A DNA stretch of 64,000 bases from Variovorax guangxiensis (GCF_003952165.1 NZ_RXFT01000001.1:1-64000); one strand, 5' to 3'. Positions 6,740 to 15,810 are shown, counted from the stretch's first letter. Made by a program: numbers and translations. The notes: generated from the letters alone by a model not told the origin.

Positions 6740-8986
6740 GTGCTCAAGAGCATCAAGAGGATTAAGGGGCTGGGGGTATTTAGCGATTACGCTCCCCCCG
6801 CCGGGACGGCTGAATTCGGCGTCAAAAACATCATCTACGGTTGGAACTACTCGGGAAAGACGACCCTCTCGCGCGTGTTTTCCCACTTGGAGCACGGCGA
6901 CTATCCGCCGGATCTTGGCGGCTACAACTTCGTCGTCGACACGGACGCTGGGTATGTCAACGAGGGCAACGCCAAGACCTGCGACGACCTTGTGCGTGTC
7001 TTCAACTCGGATTTCATTCATGAGAACCTGAACTTCGGGGGCTCCACAGCGCGTCCTATCCTGCTTCTGGGGGCTGAGTCCGAGGAGGCTCAAAAGAAGA
7101 TTGGTGAACTGACCGACCTGCGGAAACGGATCAATCAAGCCATTGCAAAGCAGGAGAACAAGGCGACTGCGGCCGAGAAGGCCCTTGGTGACCTTAAGAA
7201 GAAGGCGGCGGTGGCCACCAAAGATGCCCTGCAGCTCACCGAGATTTACACAGCGACCCAGCTCGAGAGGGATCTGACTACCGTCGCGATCGGCGTGGAC
7301 TGCAAGTTGACCGACGAGCAGCTCGAGGCTGACACGAAGCTTGCTCGAACGTCGGAGCAGGACGCGTTGCCGCCGATTGACAAGTTGGACGCCGAAAGCT
7401 CGTTGCCTGACGTCTGGAACGACGCCCGTAAGCTGCTTACGCAGAAGCCAGAGATGCTGCATGTAATCGGATATCTCACTCAAAACACCGCAGTCGCGCG
7501 TTGGATCGAGATCGGACTTCCGTTGCATAAGCACAAGGAGATTTGCGAATTCTGCGGAAACTCTCTGAGCGCAGAGCGGTTGAAGGAACTCCGCGAGCAC
7601 TTTTCAAAAGATCAGGCTGACTTCAAGGACAAGCTTGAAATGCTCCTCGCACGTGTTTCCCAGGCCCAACTGGCGTTCGCTCCAGCGAGCGCGCTGACGG
7701 TGAATGCGCAGTTTCGAGATCGCTATATGGCAGCAGCTGACATTGCACAGGCAGCGGGCGAAGCGCATGACAAGCTCGTAGCCGAGTTGGAAGGAGAGGT
7801 GCGAGAGAAAATCGCGGCGCCCTTCGCCGCCCGAGAGCTTGCGACCCTTGACGAGACTGCAGTTAATGCCTGGATCAAAGCAGGAGTGGCTTTGGATAAG
7901 GTGATCGGCGAACACAATCAAGTGGCTCAGCACTTCAAGCAGGAGAAGGTCGAGGCGATCAAGCGTGCCAAGCTTCATCATGCGCAAGCCTTTTATGAGC
8001 GCGAGGATCTGGAGAGACGTGCGGGGAAACAAAAACGATATGGCACGCGAGTGCAGAAGCTGAAAGCATGTGGAGACTCGGTCGAAAAGCAGAGGCTCGA
8101 TCTGGAGGCCACGATCAGCCAATCGCAAAAAGGCCGCGAGGAAATTAACCAGCGCATCGAGAACCTTCTTGGATCGGACAGCGTGCAGATTAAGGTGCTG
8201 AAGATTGCAGGCGAGGAGCGATTCCAACTGGTGCGACGCGACGGCAGCATCGCTAAGCATCTAAGCGAAGGCGAGAAGACGGCCATTGCCTTCTCGTTCT
8301 TCCTAACCAAACTCAAGGAACTCAAGAACTTCGACAAGGCGATCGTCTATATCGATGATCCGATCTCTAGCCTTGACAGCAATCACATCTTCCAGGTTGC
8401 TGCAATCATTCGTGAGATCTTTTTCGAGCAGGCAGGAGGGTCGGGCGGAGAGTGGAAGACGAAGTGTCAGCAGGTCTTTTTTTCCACGCACAACTTCGAA
8501 TTCTTCGGACTTCTCCGCGATTTGCCGGTGAGCGCGAAGAAGACCTCAAATTACTTGGTCAAGCGAGTCTCGCCAACCGCATCGACTTTCGGGAATATGC
8601 CGGATTCGATGGCCAAGTACTCCTCGGAATATCACTTCCTCTTCTCGGTGTTAGATGATTTCAGGAACGCCACGGACAAGTCCGACTACAAGGTGCTGAT
8701 GCACATTCCCAATGCGGTACGCCGCTTCGTAGAGCTCTACACCTACGCGAAATATCCTGATTCGGTCAACGGAACGGTGGACCAACGCGCCGAGAGGCTG
8801 TTTGGCCTGGAGAAGTCCAAGCGCATATTGAAGGTTCTGCACTACTTCTCACACGCCAACAACATCGAACGCATTGCCTCGAATACCGACCTAATCTGCG
8901 ACATCGAGGCTGCGGTGGATGATCTGATCTCACTCATCGAAGTGCAAGACCCATTGCACTTTGAAGCGCTTAGATCCGCCCTTTAA
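6740..8986 (+). CDS. AAA_13-type ATPase resembling RloC/PrrC anticodon nucleases
   Basis: A 748-residue ABC/SMC-like ATPase. Walker A is GWNYSGKTT (34-42), signature LSEGEK (508-513), Walker B IVYIDDPISS with Asp539-Asp540, and the H-loop is STHNFEF with His584. Long coiled-coil stretches flank a CEFC pair (Cys269, Cys272), as in zinc-hook proteins such as RloC. The C-terminal tail carries Arg661-x3-Glu665 and His701 (His705 nearby), close to the Arg320/Glu324/His356 spacing I recall for the tRNA anticodon nuclease PrrC. Known members sense phage DNA damage or antirestriction and cut tRNA. The nuclease role here is inference; many AAA_13 ATPases have other effectors. No restriction-modification genes are adjacent, as for stand-alone RloC. 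Composition is less G/C-rich than flanking genes. Confidence 0.8.
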   Translation: MLKSIKRIKGLGVFSDYAPPAGTAEFGVKNIIYGWNYSGKTTLSRVFSHLEHGDYPPDLGGYNFVVDTDAGYVNEGNAKTCDDLVRVFNSDFIHENLNFGGSTARPILLLGAESEEAQKKIGELTDLRKRINQAIAKQENKATAAEKALGDLKKKAAVATKDALQLTEIYTATQLERDLTTVAIGVDCKLTDEQLEADTKLARTSEQDALPPIDKLDAESSLPDVWNDARKLLTQKPEMLHVIGYLTQNTAVARWIEIGLPLHKHKEICEFCGNSLSAERLKELREHFSKDQADFKDKLEMLLARVSQAQLAFAPASALTVNAQFRDRYMAAADIAQAAGEAHDKLVAELEGEVREKIAAPFAARELATLDETAVNAWIKAGVALDKVIGEHNQVAQHFKQEKVEAIKRAKLHHAQAFYEREDLERRAGKQKRYGTRVQKLKACGDSVEKQRLDLEATISQSQKGREEINQRIENLLGSDSVQIKVLKIAGEERFQLVRRDGSIAKHLSEGEKTAIAFSFFLTKLKELKNFDKAIVYIDDPISSLDSNHIFQVAAIIREIFFEQAGGSGGEWKTKCQQVFFSTHNFEFFGLLRDLPVSAKKTSNYLVKRVSPTASTFGNMPDSMAKYSSEYHFLFSVLDDFRNATDKSDYKVLMHIPNAVRRFVELYTYAKYPDSVNGTVDQRAERLFGLEKSKRILKVLHYFSHANNIERIASNTDLICDIEAAVDDLISLIEVQDPLHFEALRSAL

Positions 8987-9082
8987 GACGGCTCGATCAT
9001 GTCTGCCGGTGCAAGCCTTGGGGCCTTGCGTTTGCGGCGGTATGCGCGCGCTTTCTACGATACCAGCCCTCGCTGCTTTCTC

Positions 9083-10411
9083 TTACCTCTGCGGCATGTC
9101 CTTGACCGAATACCCCAGGCTCACCGTCGCATCCTCCGGAATCGCCGGCATCGTCGCATTCCAGGCCTGCCAATCCGCCCGCATCGCAGCCAGCCGCTCC
9201 GGCTCCTTCTTCGCCAGATTCGCCCGCTCGCGTTCATCCCCGGGAATGTTGAACAGGTACTCGTTGCCGTCCACCTTCAGGTACTTCCAGTCTCCATCGC
9301 GCAGCGCTTCCTGTCCGCGATGGTTCATGCGCCAGTGCAGCGGCCGGCGGAAGCTCTTCGATGCGTCCTTGAGCACGGGCATCAGCGATACGCCGTCCAG
9401 CGGGTAGTCGGGGTGCGCGGCCACGCCGGCTGCGTCGAGCATGGTGGCCGACCAGTCCATGGTCATGCACAGCTGGGTGCTCTCGCCGCCCTTGGCGATC
9501 ACGGCGGGCCAGTGCGCGATCCATGGCACGCGGATGCCGCCTTCGGTCAGGTCCATCTTGCCGCCGACCAGCGGCCAGTTGTCGGAGAAGCGTTCGCCGC
9601 CGTTGTCGCTGGTGAACACGACCAGGGTGTTGTCGGCCATGCCGTGCTTCTTCAGCGCGTCCATGATCCAGCCGATGCCTTCGTCCATGTGATGGATCAT
9701 GCGGCGGTACACGTTGATGTTGCCGCCGGCCAGGTCGAACAGGTTGTCCTTGATGTTCGGCGCCTTGGCCGCGTCGTCGCGGGTTTCCCACGGCCAGTGG
9801 GGGGCGGTGTAGTGCAGGCTCAGGAAGAAGGGGGCTTCCTCTTTTTTCTGAAGCGCTGCCATGCGCTCGACGTAGTCGACGGCGCGCTTCGAAAGGACGT
9901 CGGTGAGGTAGCCCTCTTCCTGCTTGTCTTCCTCGCCGAACCACAGGTCGTGGCGGCCGGTGGAGTCGCAATGCGTGAAGTAGTCGACGCCGCCCGACAT
10001 GGGGCCGAAGAACTCGTCGTACCCCGAGCGCAGCGGGCCGAAGGTGGGCGGGTAGCCCAGGTGCCACTTGCCGATGAGGGCGGTCTGGTAGCCGCTGGCC
10101 TTCAGCAATGAAGGCAGGGTGGGGTGGTCGGTGGGCAGGCCCAGGGTGGTGCTGCCACGGCTCCTGCTGTTGATGGGCTCCTCGGCCGCGCCGCGCAGGC
10201 GGTACTGGTAGCGGCCGGTGATCATGCCGAAGCGTGTGGGCGAGCACACGGGCGAGTTGGCGTAGCCCTGGGTGAGCTTCAGGCCGTTGGCGGCCAGGCC
10301 GTCGAGCACTGGCGAGACGGGGCCGAACGCCGCGTCGCGGCCGCCGTAGCAGCCGAGGTCGGCATAGCCGAGGTCGTCGGCGACGATGAAGATGATGTTG
10401 GGTCTGGTCAT
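9083..10411 (-). CDS. Arylsulfatase-type sulfatase
   Basis: A 442-residue alkaline-phosphatase-superfamily enzyme. The formylglycine signature CSPTR places the catalytic Cys at residue 56 and Arg at 60; metal ligands appear as ADD at 11-13 and in the TSDNGG motif in the second half; IGKWHLG supplies Lys115 and His117. There is no signal peptide, so it should be cytoplasmic and needs a formylglycine-generating enzyme encoded elsewhere. It hydrolyses organic sulfate esters. Two Bug-type receptors follow upstream on the same strand, suggesting uptake and hydrolysis of a sulfated or carboxylated substrate, but a repeat element separates them. Confidence 0.9.
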   Translation of the reverse strand: MTRPNIIFIVADDLGYADLGCYGGRDAAFGPVSPVLDGLAANGLKLTQGYANSPVCSPTRFGMITGRYQYRLRGAAEEPINSRSRGSTTLGLPTDHPTLPSLLKASGYQTALIGKWHLGYPPTFGPLRSGYDEFFGPMSGGVDYFTHCDSTGRHDLWFGEEDKQEEGYLTDVLSKRAVDYVERMAALQKKEEAPFFLSLHYTAPHWPWETRDDAAKAPNIKDNLFDLAGGNINVYRRMIHHMDEGIGWIMDALKKHGMADNTLVVFTSDNGGERFSDNWPLVGGKMDLTEGGIRVPWIAHWPAVIAKGGESTQLCMTMDWSATMLDAAGVAAHPDYPLDGVSLMPVLKDASKSFRRPLHWRMNHRGQEALRDGDWKYLKVDGNEYLFNIPGDERERANLAKKEPERLAAMRADWQAWNATMPAIPEDATVSLGYSVKDMPQR

Positions 10412-10450
10412 AAGTTGATCGCGCCTTCGAGGCTAGGAGGTCTTTTCGGG

Positions 10451-10540
10451 GAACACCGCGGAACCGGCTTTGCCGGGCCGCCGGTGTTGCCCCCTGCAAG
10501 GGGGTTGGCGAAGCGACACGAAGTGCGCGAAGACTGGGGG
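10451..10540 (+). repeat. Dispersed intergenic repeat with hairpins, copy 1
   Basis: This roughly 90-bp element recurs inverted at 56615-56703 with about nine differences. It contains an outer stem AACACC...GGTGTT, an inner CCGGC/GCCGG stem, a CCCCC/GGGGG hairpin, and a conserved unpaired tail GGCGAAGCGACACGAAGTGC. It fills the gap between the Bug receptor stop and the sulfatase start. Differences between copies preserve pairing at two positions, which argues for selection on RNA or DNA structure. Confidence 0.8.
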
Positions 10541-10544
10541 TCGT

Positions 10545-11540
10545 TCAAGGCTGGTAGCCCGATTTCTGCACCACGGGCGCCCACTGCGCGCGGTAGGCCT
10601 TGAGCATCGCGGCGGTCTGCGCCTGGGTGCTCACCACGGGCGTCATGCCCGAGTCCTTGAACTTGCGCTGGGTGTCCGGGTCCTGCATGACTTCGCGGAT
10701 GACGACGGCGAGGCGCTCGACCTTTTCCTTCGGCATGGTGGCCGGCGCGAAGAAGGTGTTCCAGCCGGTGGCCGCGAGGTCGAGGCCGGCTTCCTTGAAG
10801 GTGGGCACGTCGGGCACGAAGGGCGAGCGCTTGGCGCCCGAAATGGCGAGGATGCGCAGCTTGCCCGCGGTGTGCTGCGGCACGGCCACGTCTTCGGTGT
10901 CGACGGCCACGGGCACCTGCCCGCCGATCACGTCGTTCAGCAGGGGCGCCGAGCCGCGGTAGCCGATCACCTGGGTCTGCACCTTGGCCTTCTCGCCGAC
11001 CATGAGGCCGAAGAAGTGCGGCAGGCTGCCGGTGGCCGGCACGCCCACGTTGGCCTGCGCGGGGTTGGCGCGCATCCAGGCGAGCAGGTGGTTCAGCTCG
11101 CGCACGGGCAGGGTGGGCGACACGGCGAGCGCGAAGTTGTAGTCGTTGACGTACGACACGGGCACGAAGTCGCGGTCGGGGTCGTAGTTGTTGTCCTTGA
11201 AGACCAGCGGCGCCACGATCATCACGGCGGGGTTGGCGAGCATCAGCACGTTCTGGCTGGCGGGCGTGGCCTTCACCTGCTGCGCCGCGAGGCGGCCGCC
11301 GGCGCCAGGCTTGTTGTCGACCACCACGGGCACGCCCAGGCGGGTGGTGAGCTTGTCGCCCACGATGCGCGCCACGCGGTCGGTGGCGCCGCCGGGGGCG
11401 TAGCCGACGACGATGCGCAGGGGCGTGTCGAACTTGACCTCGGCGGCCACCGCGCTGGTGGCGAAAGCCGTCGCAATGCCGGCAATGGCCAGGATGCCGG
11501 CAAGGCGGCGGGTGATGGAGAGGGATGGGGTCGGCAGCAT
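10545..11540 (-). CDS. Bug-type (tripartite tricarboxylate) substrate-binding protein
   Basis: A 331-residue secreted receptor. Residues 1-33 form a signal peptide (SITRRLAGILAIAGIATAFA, cleavage after AVAA). The mature start LRIVVGYAPGGATDRVAR and VPVVVDNKPGAGGRLA are the classic Bug family ligand-loop segments. These proteins capture carboxylates or related small molecules in the periplasm for TctAB-type permeases; no permease genes are nearby, the usual situation for the expanded receptor set of Burkholderiales. ATG 11540 follows AAGGA at proper distance; the frame is open further upstream but unlikely to be translated. The ligand is unknown. Confidence 0.9.
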   Translation of the reverse strand: MLPTPSLSITRRLAGILAIAGIATAFATSAVAAEVKFDTPLRIVVGYAPGGATDRVARIVGDKLTTRLGVPVVVDNKPGAGGRLAAQQVKATPASQNVLMLANPAVMIVAPLVFKDNNYDPDRDFVPVSYVNDYNFALAVSPTLPVRELNHLLAWMRANPAQANVGVPATGSLPHFFGLMVGEKAKVQTQVIGYRGSAPLLNDVIGGQVPVAVDTEDVAVPQHTAGKLRILAISGAKRSPFVPDVPTFKEAGLDLAATGWNTFFAPATMPKEKVERLAVVIREVMQDPDTQRKFKDSGMTPVVSTQAQTAAMLKAYRAQWAPVVQKSGYQP

Positions 11541-11707
11541 GGTGGGCAGGTCCTTGTCTTCGTCGTTCAGGCGATGGCTATCGATGGCAATCGAGTATGG
11601 CCGCGGGATCCGCAGTTGCGGACGATTCTGAAGAGGCCGCGCTCGATTGATCAAATCAACCATTCACCGGACTTACCCTTCCTGCTGCTCTTTGCCAGTC
11701 TGCCGTT

Positions 11708-12725
11708 TCAGTCGACCTTCATGCCGGTGGCCTTCACGATGCGGCCGTAGCGCGCCTGGCTGGCGGCAAGGTGCTCGCTGGCAACGGTGCCGGTTTCTCC
11801 CAGCGGCACCATGTCGAGCGAGGCGAGGCGCGACTTGATCTCGGGCAGCGCCATCGCCTTCTGCAGCGCGGCGCGCAGCGTCTGCGCCACAGGCTCGGGC
11901 GTGCCGGCCGGCAGCATCGAGACGTAGAGCACCTCGAATTCCAGGCCCTTCAGGCCCAGTTCGCCCACGGTGGGCACCCTGGGGCAGCAGCGGCGAGCGT
12001 TGCTTGCCGGTCACGGCCAGGGCGCGCAGCTTGCCCGCCTGCACCTGCGGCAGCAGGCCCGGCGTGGCGAGGATGCCGGCCTGCACCTCGTCGCCCATCA
12101 GCGCCAGCACGGCCGGCGCGTTGCCCTTGTAGGGCACGTGCGTGATCTTGGCGCCCGTGTCGCTGGCGAAGATCTCGGCGGCGATGTGGCCCGGGCTGCC
12201 GTTGCCGGCCGAGCTGAAGGTGGCGGGCTCGGCCTTGGCCTGGGCGATGAACTCGGGCAGCGTCTTCGCCTTCACGCCCTGCGCCACGCCGAAGGCCAGG
12301 CCCGAGGAGCTGAAGATCATCAGCGGCTTCAGGTCTTTTGCCGCGAAGGGCATCGAGGCGTACAGGTGCGGGTTGATGGTGAAGGTGCTGTCGATGCCCA
12401 GCAGCACGGTGTAGCCGTCGGCCGGGCTCTTGGCGACCAGGTCGGCGCCGATGTTGCCGCCCGCGCCGGGGCGGTTGTCGACGATGAAGGGCTGCTTCAG
12501 GTCTTTCTGCAGCGCGTCGGCCAGCGCGCGGGCGAGGATGTCGATGGGCCCGCCCGCCGGGAAGTTGACGAGCAGCCGCACCGCCTTGGCGGGGTAGGGC
12601 GCGTCGGCGGCCAGGGCCTTCGTGGTGGCGGTGGCGCCGAAGGCGAGGGCTGCGCAGGTTGCGAGGGCAGCGGCGAGGCGGCGGCGCGTGCCGCGAAAGG
12701 TGTTGCTGGGCGAACCGGTGGTCAT
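11708..12725 (-). pseudogene. Bug-type substrate-binding protein, frameshifted in a C run
   Basis: Reading from ATG 12725 gives a Bug receptor with signal peptide (AALATCAALAFGATATTKAL), VNFPAGGPIDILARALADAL, FIVDNRPGAGGNIGADL and TGKQRSPLLPQ, after which the frame turns to arginine-rich nonsense. The correct C-terminus (VPTVGELGLKGLEFEVLYVS to GMKVD, stop at 11708) lies in another frame starting near 11975. The switch sits at GGGG 11981-11984 (CCCC on the coding strand): removing one C restores RSPLLPRVPTVGELG. Either the gene is inactivated or phase-variable, or the base is a sequencing error. It lies divergent from a LysR regulator and beside a second Bug gene. Confidence 0.85.
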
Positions 12726-12848
12726 GTCGTCTTGTCTCCGTTATCCAGGGCAACTCTAGGTGGCCGGCGGGGGCGGCACAACTGAAAGCTCTTCTGCCAG
12801 CTATTCCGGCTGGTTATATTGAAGAGGCCACTCTCCCAAGGAAACACC

Positions 12849-13799
12849 GTGTCAGCCATGAACTTTGGGCGCCTGAAGATGCGCCACCTGCAGTGCCTCG
12901 TGATGGTGGCGCAGGAGCGCAACCTGGTGCGCGCGGCCAAGGCGCTGTCGCTCACGCAGCCGGCGGTGTCGAAGACGGTCGCCGAGCTGGAGGAGATCGT
13001 CGGCCGCCAGCTGCTGCTGCGCCGCCGGCGCGGCGTGGAGCTCACGCCCGCCGCCGAGGTGCTGGTGCGCCACGCCGTCTCGGCGCTGCGCGGCCTGCGC
13101 GAGGGCCTGGGCCTGGCCATGGACCAGCCCGAGGCCGACCAGCTGCGCGTGGCCGTCGGCGCGCTGCCCAACATGGTGGCCAACCTGCTGCCCGAGGCCG
13201 TGGCCATGCTGCACGCCTCGCAGCCGGCGCTGCGGGTGCGCGTGGTGAGCGGCACCAACGCGCAGCTGATGACGCAGCTGCGCCAGGGCGAGATCGACCT
13301 CGTGCTCGGCCGCCTCGCGCAGGCCTCGGCCATGGCCGACCTGGCCTTCGAGCAGCTCTACAGCGAGCCGTTGCTGCTGGTCGCGCGGCCCGGGCATCCG
13401 CTGGCGGCACGCCGCAAGCCGCCACTCGACGCGCTGGCGGGCCATCCGCTGGTGCTGCCGGTGTCGGGCACGCTGATCCGGCACACGGCGGACGCCTTTC
13501 TCATCGCGCAGGGCATGGCGCTGCCCGGGCGGATGGTGGAGGCGACCGACACCAGCTTCGTGCTGGGGCTGCTGCGGCGCTCCGATGCGGTGTGGTTCGC
13601 GCCGCAGGGGGCTGTCGAAGGGCTGGTCGAGCGCGGCGAACTCAAGCGGCTGGCCATCGACACCTCCAGCACCGAGGGGCCGGTTGGGCTCACCATGCGG
13701 CGCGGCGACGAGCCCGGCGAGGGCGCGCGGCTGCTGGTCGATGCCATCCGCGAGATCGTGGCGGCACGGCCCCGCGAGCCTGAGGGGGTGCCGGCATGA
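12849..13799 (+). CDS. LysR-family regulator (GbpR/PcaQ-like)
   Basis: A 316-residue LysR regulator: helix-turn-helix NLVRAAKALSLTQPAVSKTVAELE in the first 45 residues (the longest quoted helix stretch is ALSLTQPAVSKTVAELE), then a type-2 periplasmic-binding-like effector domain (QLRVAVGALPNMVANLLP, DLVLGRLAQ, LLRRSDAVWFAPQGAVEG). GTG 12849 is chosen because AAGGAAA ends four bases before it; ATG 12858 is the alternative. It is divergent from the frameshifted Bug gene with 123 bases between, the standard arrangement for regulation of a receptor by a LysR protein, and overlaps the next gene by ATGA. Effector unknown. Confidence 0.88.
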   Translation: MSAMNFGRLKMRHLQCLVMVAQERNLVRAAKALSLTQPAVSKTVAELEEIVGRQLLLRRRRGVELTPAAEVLVRHAVSALRGLREGLGLAMDQPEADQLRVAVGALPNMVANLLPEAVAMLHASQPALRVRVVSGTNAQLMTQLRQGEIDLVLGRLAQASAMADLAFEQLYSEPLLLVARPGHPLAARRKPPLDALAGHPLVLPVSGTLIRHTADAFLIAQGMALPGRMVEATDTSFVLGLLRRSDAVWFAPQGAVEGLVERGELKRLAIDTSSTEGPVGLTMRRGDEPGEGARLLVDAIREIVAARPREPEGVPA

Positions 13800-14992
13800 G
13801 CGGCAGCGAGAAGACCGCCCCCGGCGAGCGCCAGTCGCTGGTCGACGCCCTGCGCGGCTTCGCGCTGCTGGGCATCCTCGTCGTGAACATCGCGAGCTTT
13901 TCTTCCACGTACTACGGCGCGGGCATTCCAGACCCGATGGCGCAGTCGGTGCTCGAACGCGCGGCGCTGCTGGTGCGCACGCTGGTGTTCGAGACTAAGT
14001 TCTACCTGCTGTTTTCCTTCCTCTTCGGCTACAGCTTCACGCTGCAGATGCAGTCGGCCGAGCGCAACGGAAAGTCTTTCGCGCCGCGCATGGGCCGGCG
14101 GCTGGTGGGGTTGTGGGTGCTGGGGCTGGTGCATGCGGTGGTGCTGTACCACGGCGACATTCTCACCACCTACGCGGTGCTGGGCGCGGTGCTGCTTCTG
14201 CTGCGGCGGCGCGGCGACTTGTTCATGGCGCGCGCCGCGGTGTTCCTGGTGCTGGCCACCTCGCTGCTGTGGGCGGGCATCGGCTACCTGCTGGTGAAGG
14301 CGGGCGTGCCGAACGACACGCGCACGGCCTATGCGGATGCCGCCAGGGCGCTGGCCGCGTATCGCGGAACGCCGTTCACGGTGATCGTGCAGCACCTGCG
14401 CGAGCTCTCGCAGATCTGGTGGATCACCGGGCTGGTGCAGGCGCCGACGGCGCTGGCGATGTTCTTCGCGGGCTTCATCGCGGGGCGGCGCGAGCTGTTC
14501 GCCAATGCCGATGCGTACCGGCCGCTGTTCGAGCGACTGCTGCGCTGGGGGCTGGTCATCGGGCTGCCGGGCGCGGCGGTGTACGCCTTTCCTTCGATCC
14601 GGCTGGACAACCCGGTGCGCGAGCTCTACGGCCTCGCGGCCACGCTGCTCACCGCGCCATTCCTCACGGCAGCCTACGCGGCCGGCCTCGTGCTGCTGAT
14701 GCTGTCGCCGCGCGGCCGGGTGCTCGAAGCCATGCTCGCGCCGGCAGGCCGCATGGCGCTGACCAACTACCTGACGCAGTCGCTGGTCTGCGCATGGCTC
14801 TTCCTGGCCTACGGGCTGCGCTGGATCGGCACCATGGGCCCCCTGGCCGCCACCGGCATCGCCTTCGCGATCTTCGCGGTGCAACTGGTGCTGAGCCGGT
14901 GGTGGATGGGGCGCTTCGTCTACGGGCCGGTCGAGTGGGTGCTGCGTGCGTTCACGAACCTGGAGCTTCCGCCGATGCGGCGCAAGCATTGA
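13796..14992 (+). CDS. DUF418 (YeiB-like) multi-spanning membrane protein
   Basis: The 398-residue inner-membrane protein has about ten hydrophobic segments. It begins with SLVDALRGFALLGILVVNI, the family's hallmark N-terminus, has the FYLLFSFLFGYSF segment, and ends with MALTNYLTQSL and a C-terminal DUF418 region around RWWMGRFVYGPVEWVLR. The family is of poorly known function. Its ATG overlaps the stop of the LysR gene (ATGA), so they are translationally coupled. Confidence 0.88.
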   Translation: MSGSEKTAPGERQSLVDALRGFALLGILVVNIASFSSTYYGAGIPDPMAQSVLERAALLVRTLVFETKFYLLFSFLFGYSFTLQMQSAERNGKSFAPRMGRRLVGLWVLGLVHAVVLYHGDILTTYAVLGAVLLLLRRRGDLFMARAAVFLVLATSLLWAGIGYLLVKAGVPNDTRTAYADAARALAAYRGTPFTVIVQHLRELSQIWWITGLVQAPTALAMFFAGFIAGRRELFANADAYRPLFERLLRWGLVIGLPGAAVYAFPSIRLDNPVRELYGLAATLLTAPFLTAAYAAGLVLLMLSPRGRVLEAMLAPAGRMALTNYLTQSLVCAWLFLAYGLRWIGTMGPLAATGIAFAIFAVQLVLSRWWMGRFVYGPVEWVLRAFTNLELPPMRRKH

Positions 14993-15084
14993 CGCCCTTT
15001 GTCGCTGGCAAGCGGGCGTGGGTATGCGATCCTCTCGGCCAAGCGTGCGCAGAGTTGCCGCCGCCATTCATGACGGAGGAGTCC

Positions 15085-15768
15085 ATGGGTATTGAGTACA
15101 GGCACTTTCTTGTCGTCGACGATGCCAATTGGCGGCCGAGCGCCGACACGGCCGCGCGGGTCGCGAAGCTTCTGGCCGAATGGTCAATCGGTACGGAGCT
15201 TGTCGAGGCGGTTGACTTGTCGCGGCGAGAGAACGTGTCTTTCGAGGAGGCGGGCGCGCTCGCTGCCTCTGGGCCGGGAGTCGCGCTGCGATATCGCGGC
15301 GTCAAAGCGGCACCTGTGGCGGCGCTCGCGGGGCCTTCCAACTACGCGAGCGTGAGACCCTCCGACCGTTACACGACGGAGACCGTGCTGATATTGGGTA
15401 ATGACTACCGTATCCAACACAGTTCCGACAGCATTTTTTTCGATCTTGTTTCACCGCCGCTGGCCGTGAATGGACAGCAACTCGCGCCGGATGAGGCGGA
15501 GCCCTACCGCTACATCTACAGCGAGAGTTTCTCGTCGGACTACGTCCTGAAGCCGCCTGTTGTACGCGCGCAAGTCGAGGGGTTCGCCCGTAAGAACATC
15601 GACTGGACCGAGTGCCTGGGTTTCTGGAGAGGTGGACTGGTGATCGATTTCGGCAAGGACCTGCCGGGTTTTGTCGAGTCGGTCCACCGACTTCCGGCGC
15701 GGGCGTTCGTGGAGGCGCTGCAGGATGTGTTCAGAGGGCCGGTGGTGGAGATTGGCGAGTTCTATTGA
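15085..15768 (+). CDS. Protein of unknown function
   Basis: A 227-residue soluble protein starting MGIEYRHFLVVDDANWRPSA behind a strong GGAGGA site at 15075-15080. It has no signal peptide or membrane segment, and ordinary mixed composition with several aromatic-rich stretches (EPYRYIYSESFSSDY, ECLGFWRGGLVIDFGK). I do not recognise the family. It stands alone between the DUF418 gene and the LysE gene; an upstream in-frame ATG at 15070 is less well placed. Confidence 0.65.
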   Translation: MGIEYRHFLVVDDANWRPSADTAARVAKLLAEWSIGTELVEAVDLSRRENVSFEEAGALAASGPGVALRYRGVKAAPVAALAGPSNYASVRPSDRYTTETVLILGNDYRIQHSSDSIFFDLVSPPLAVNGQQLAPDEAEPYRYIYSESFSSDYVLKPPVVRAQVEGFARKNIDWTECLGFWRGGLVIDFGKDLPGFVESVHRLPARAFVEALQDVFRGPVVEIGEFY

Positions 15769-15810
15769 GGGTTTGATCGCCGAGTCGGGGCAGCGGCCGC
15801 GATCAGATGC

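Noticed and set aside
13358-15067. Long minus-strand frame across the LysR and DUF418 genes
   Set aside because: Gln/His/Arg-rich antisense shadow of two clear plus-strand genes.
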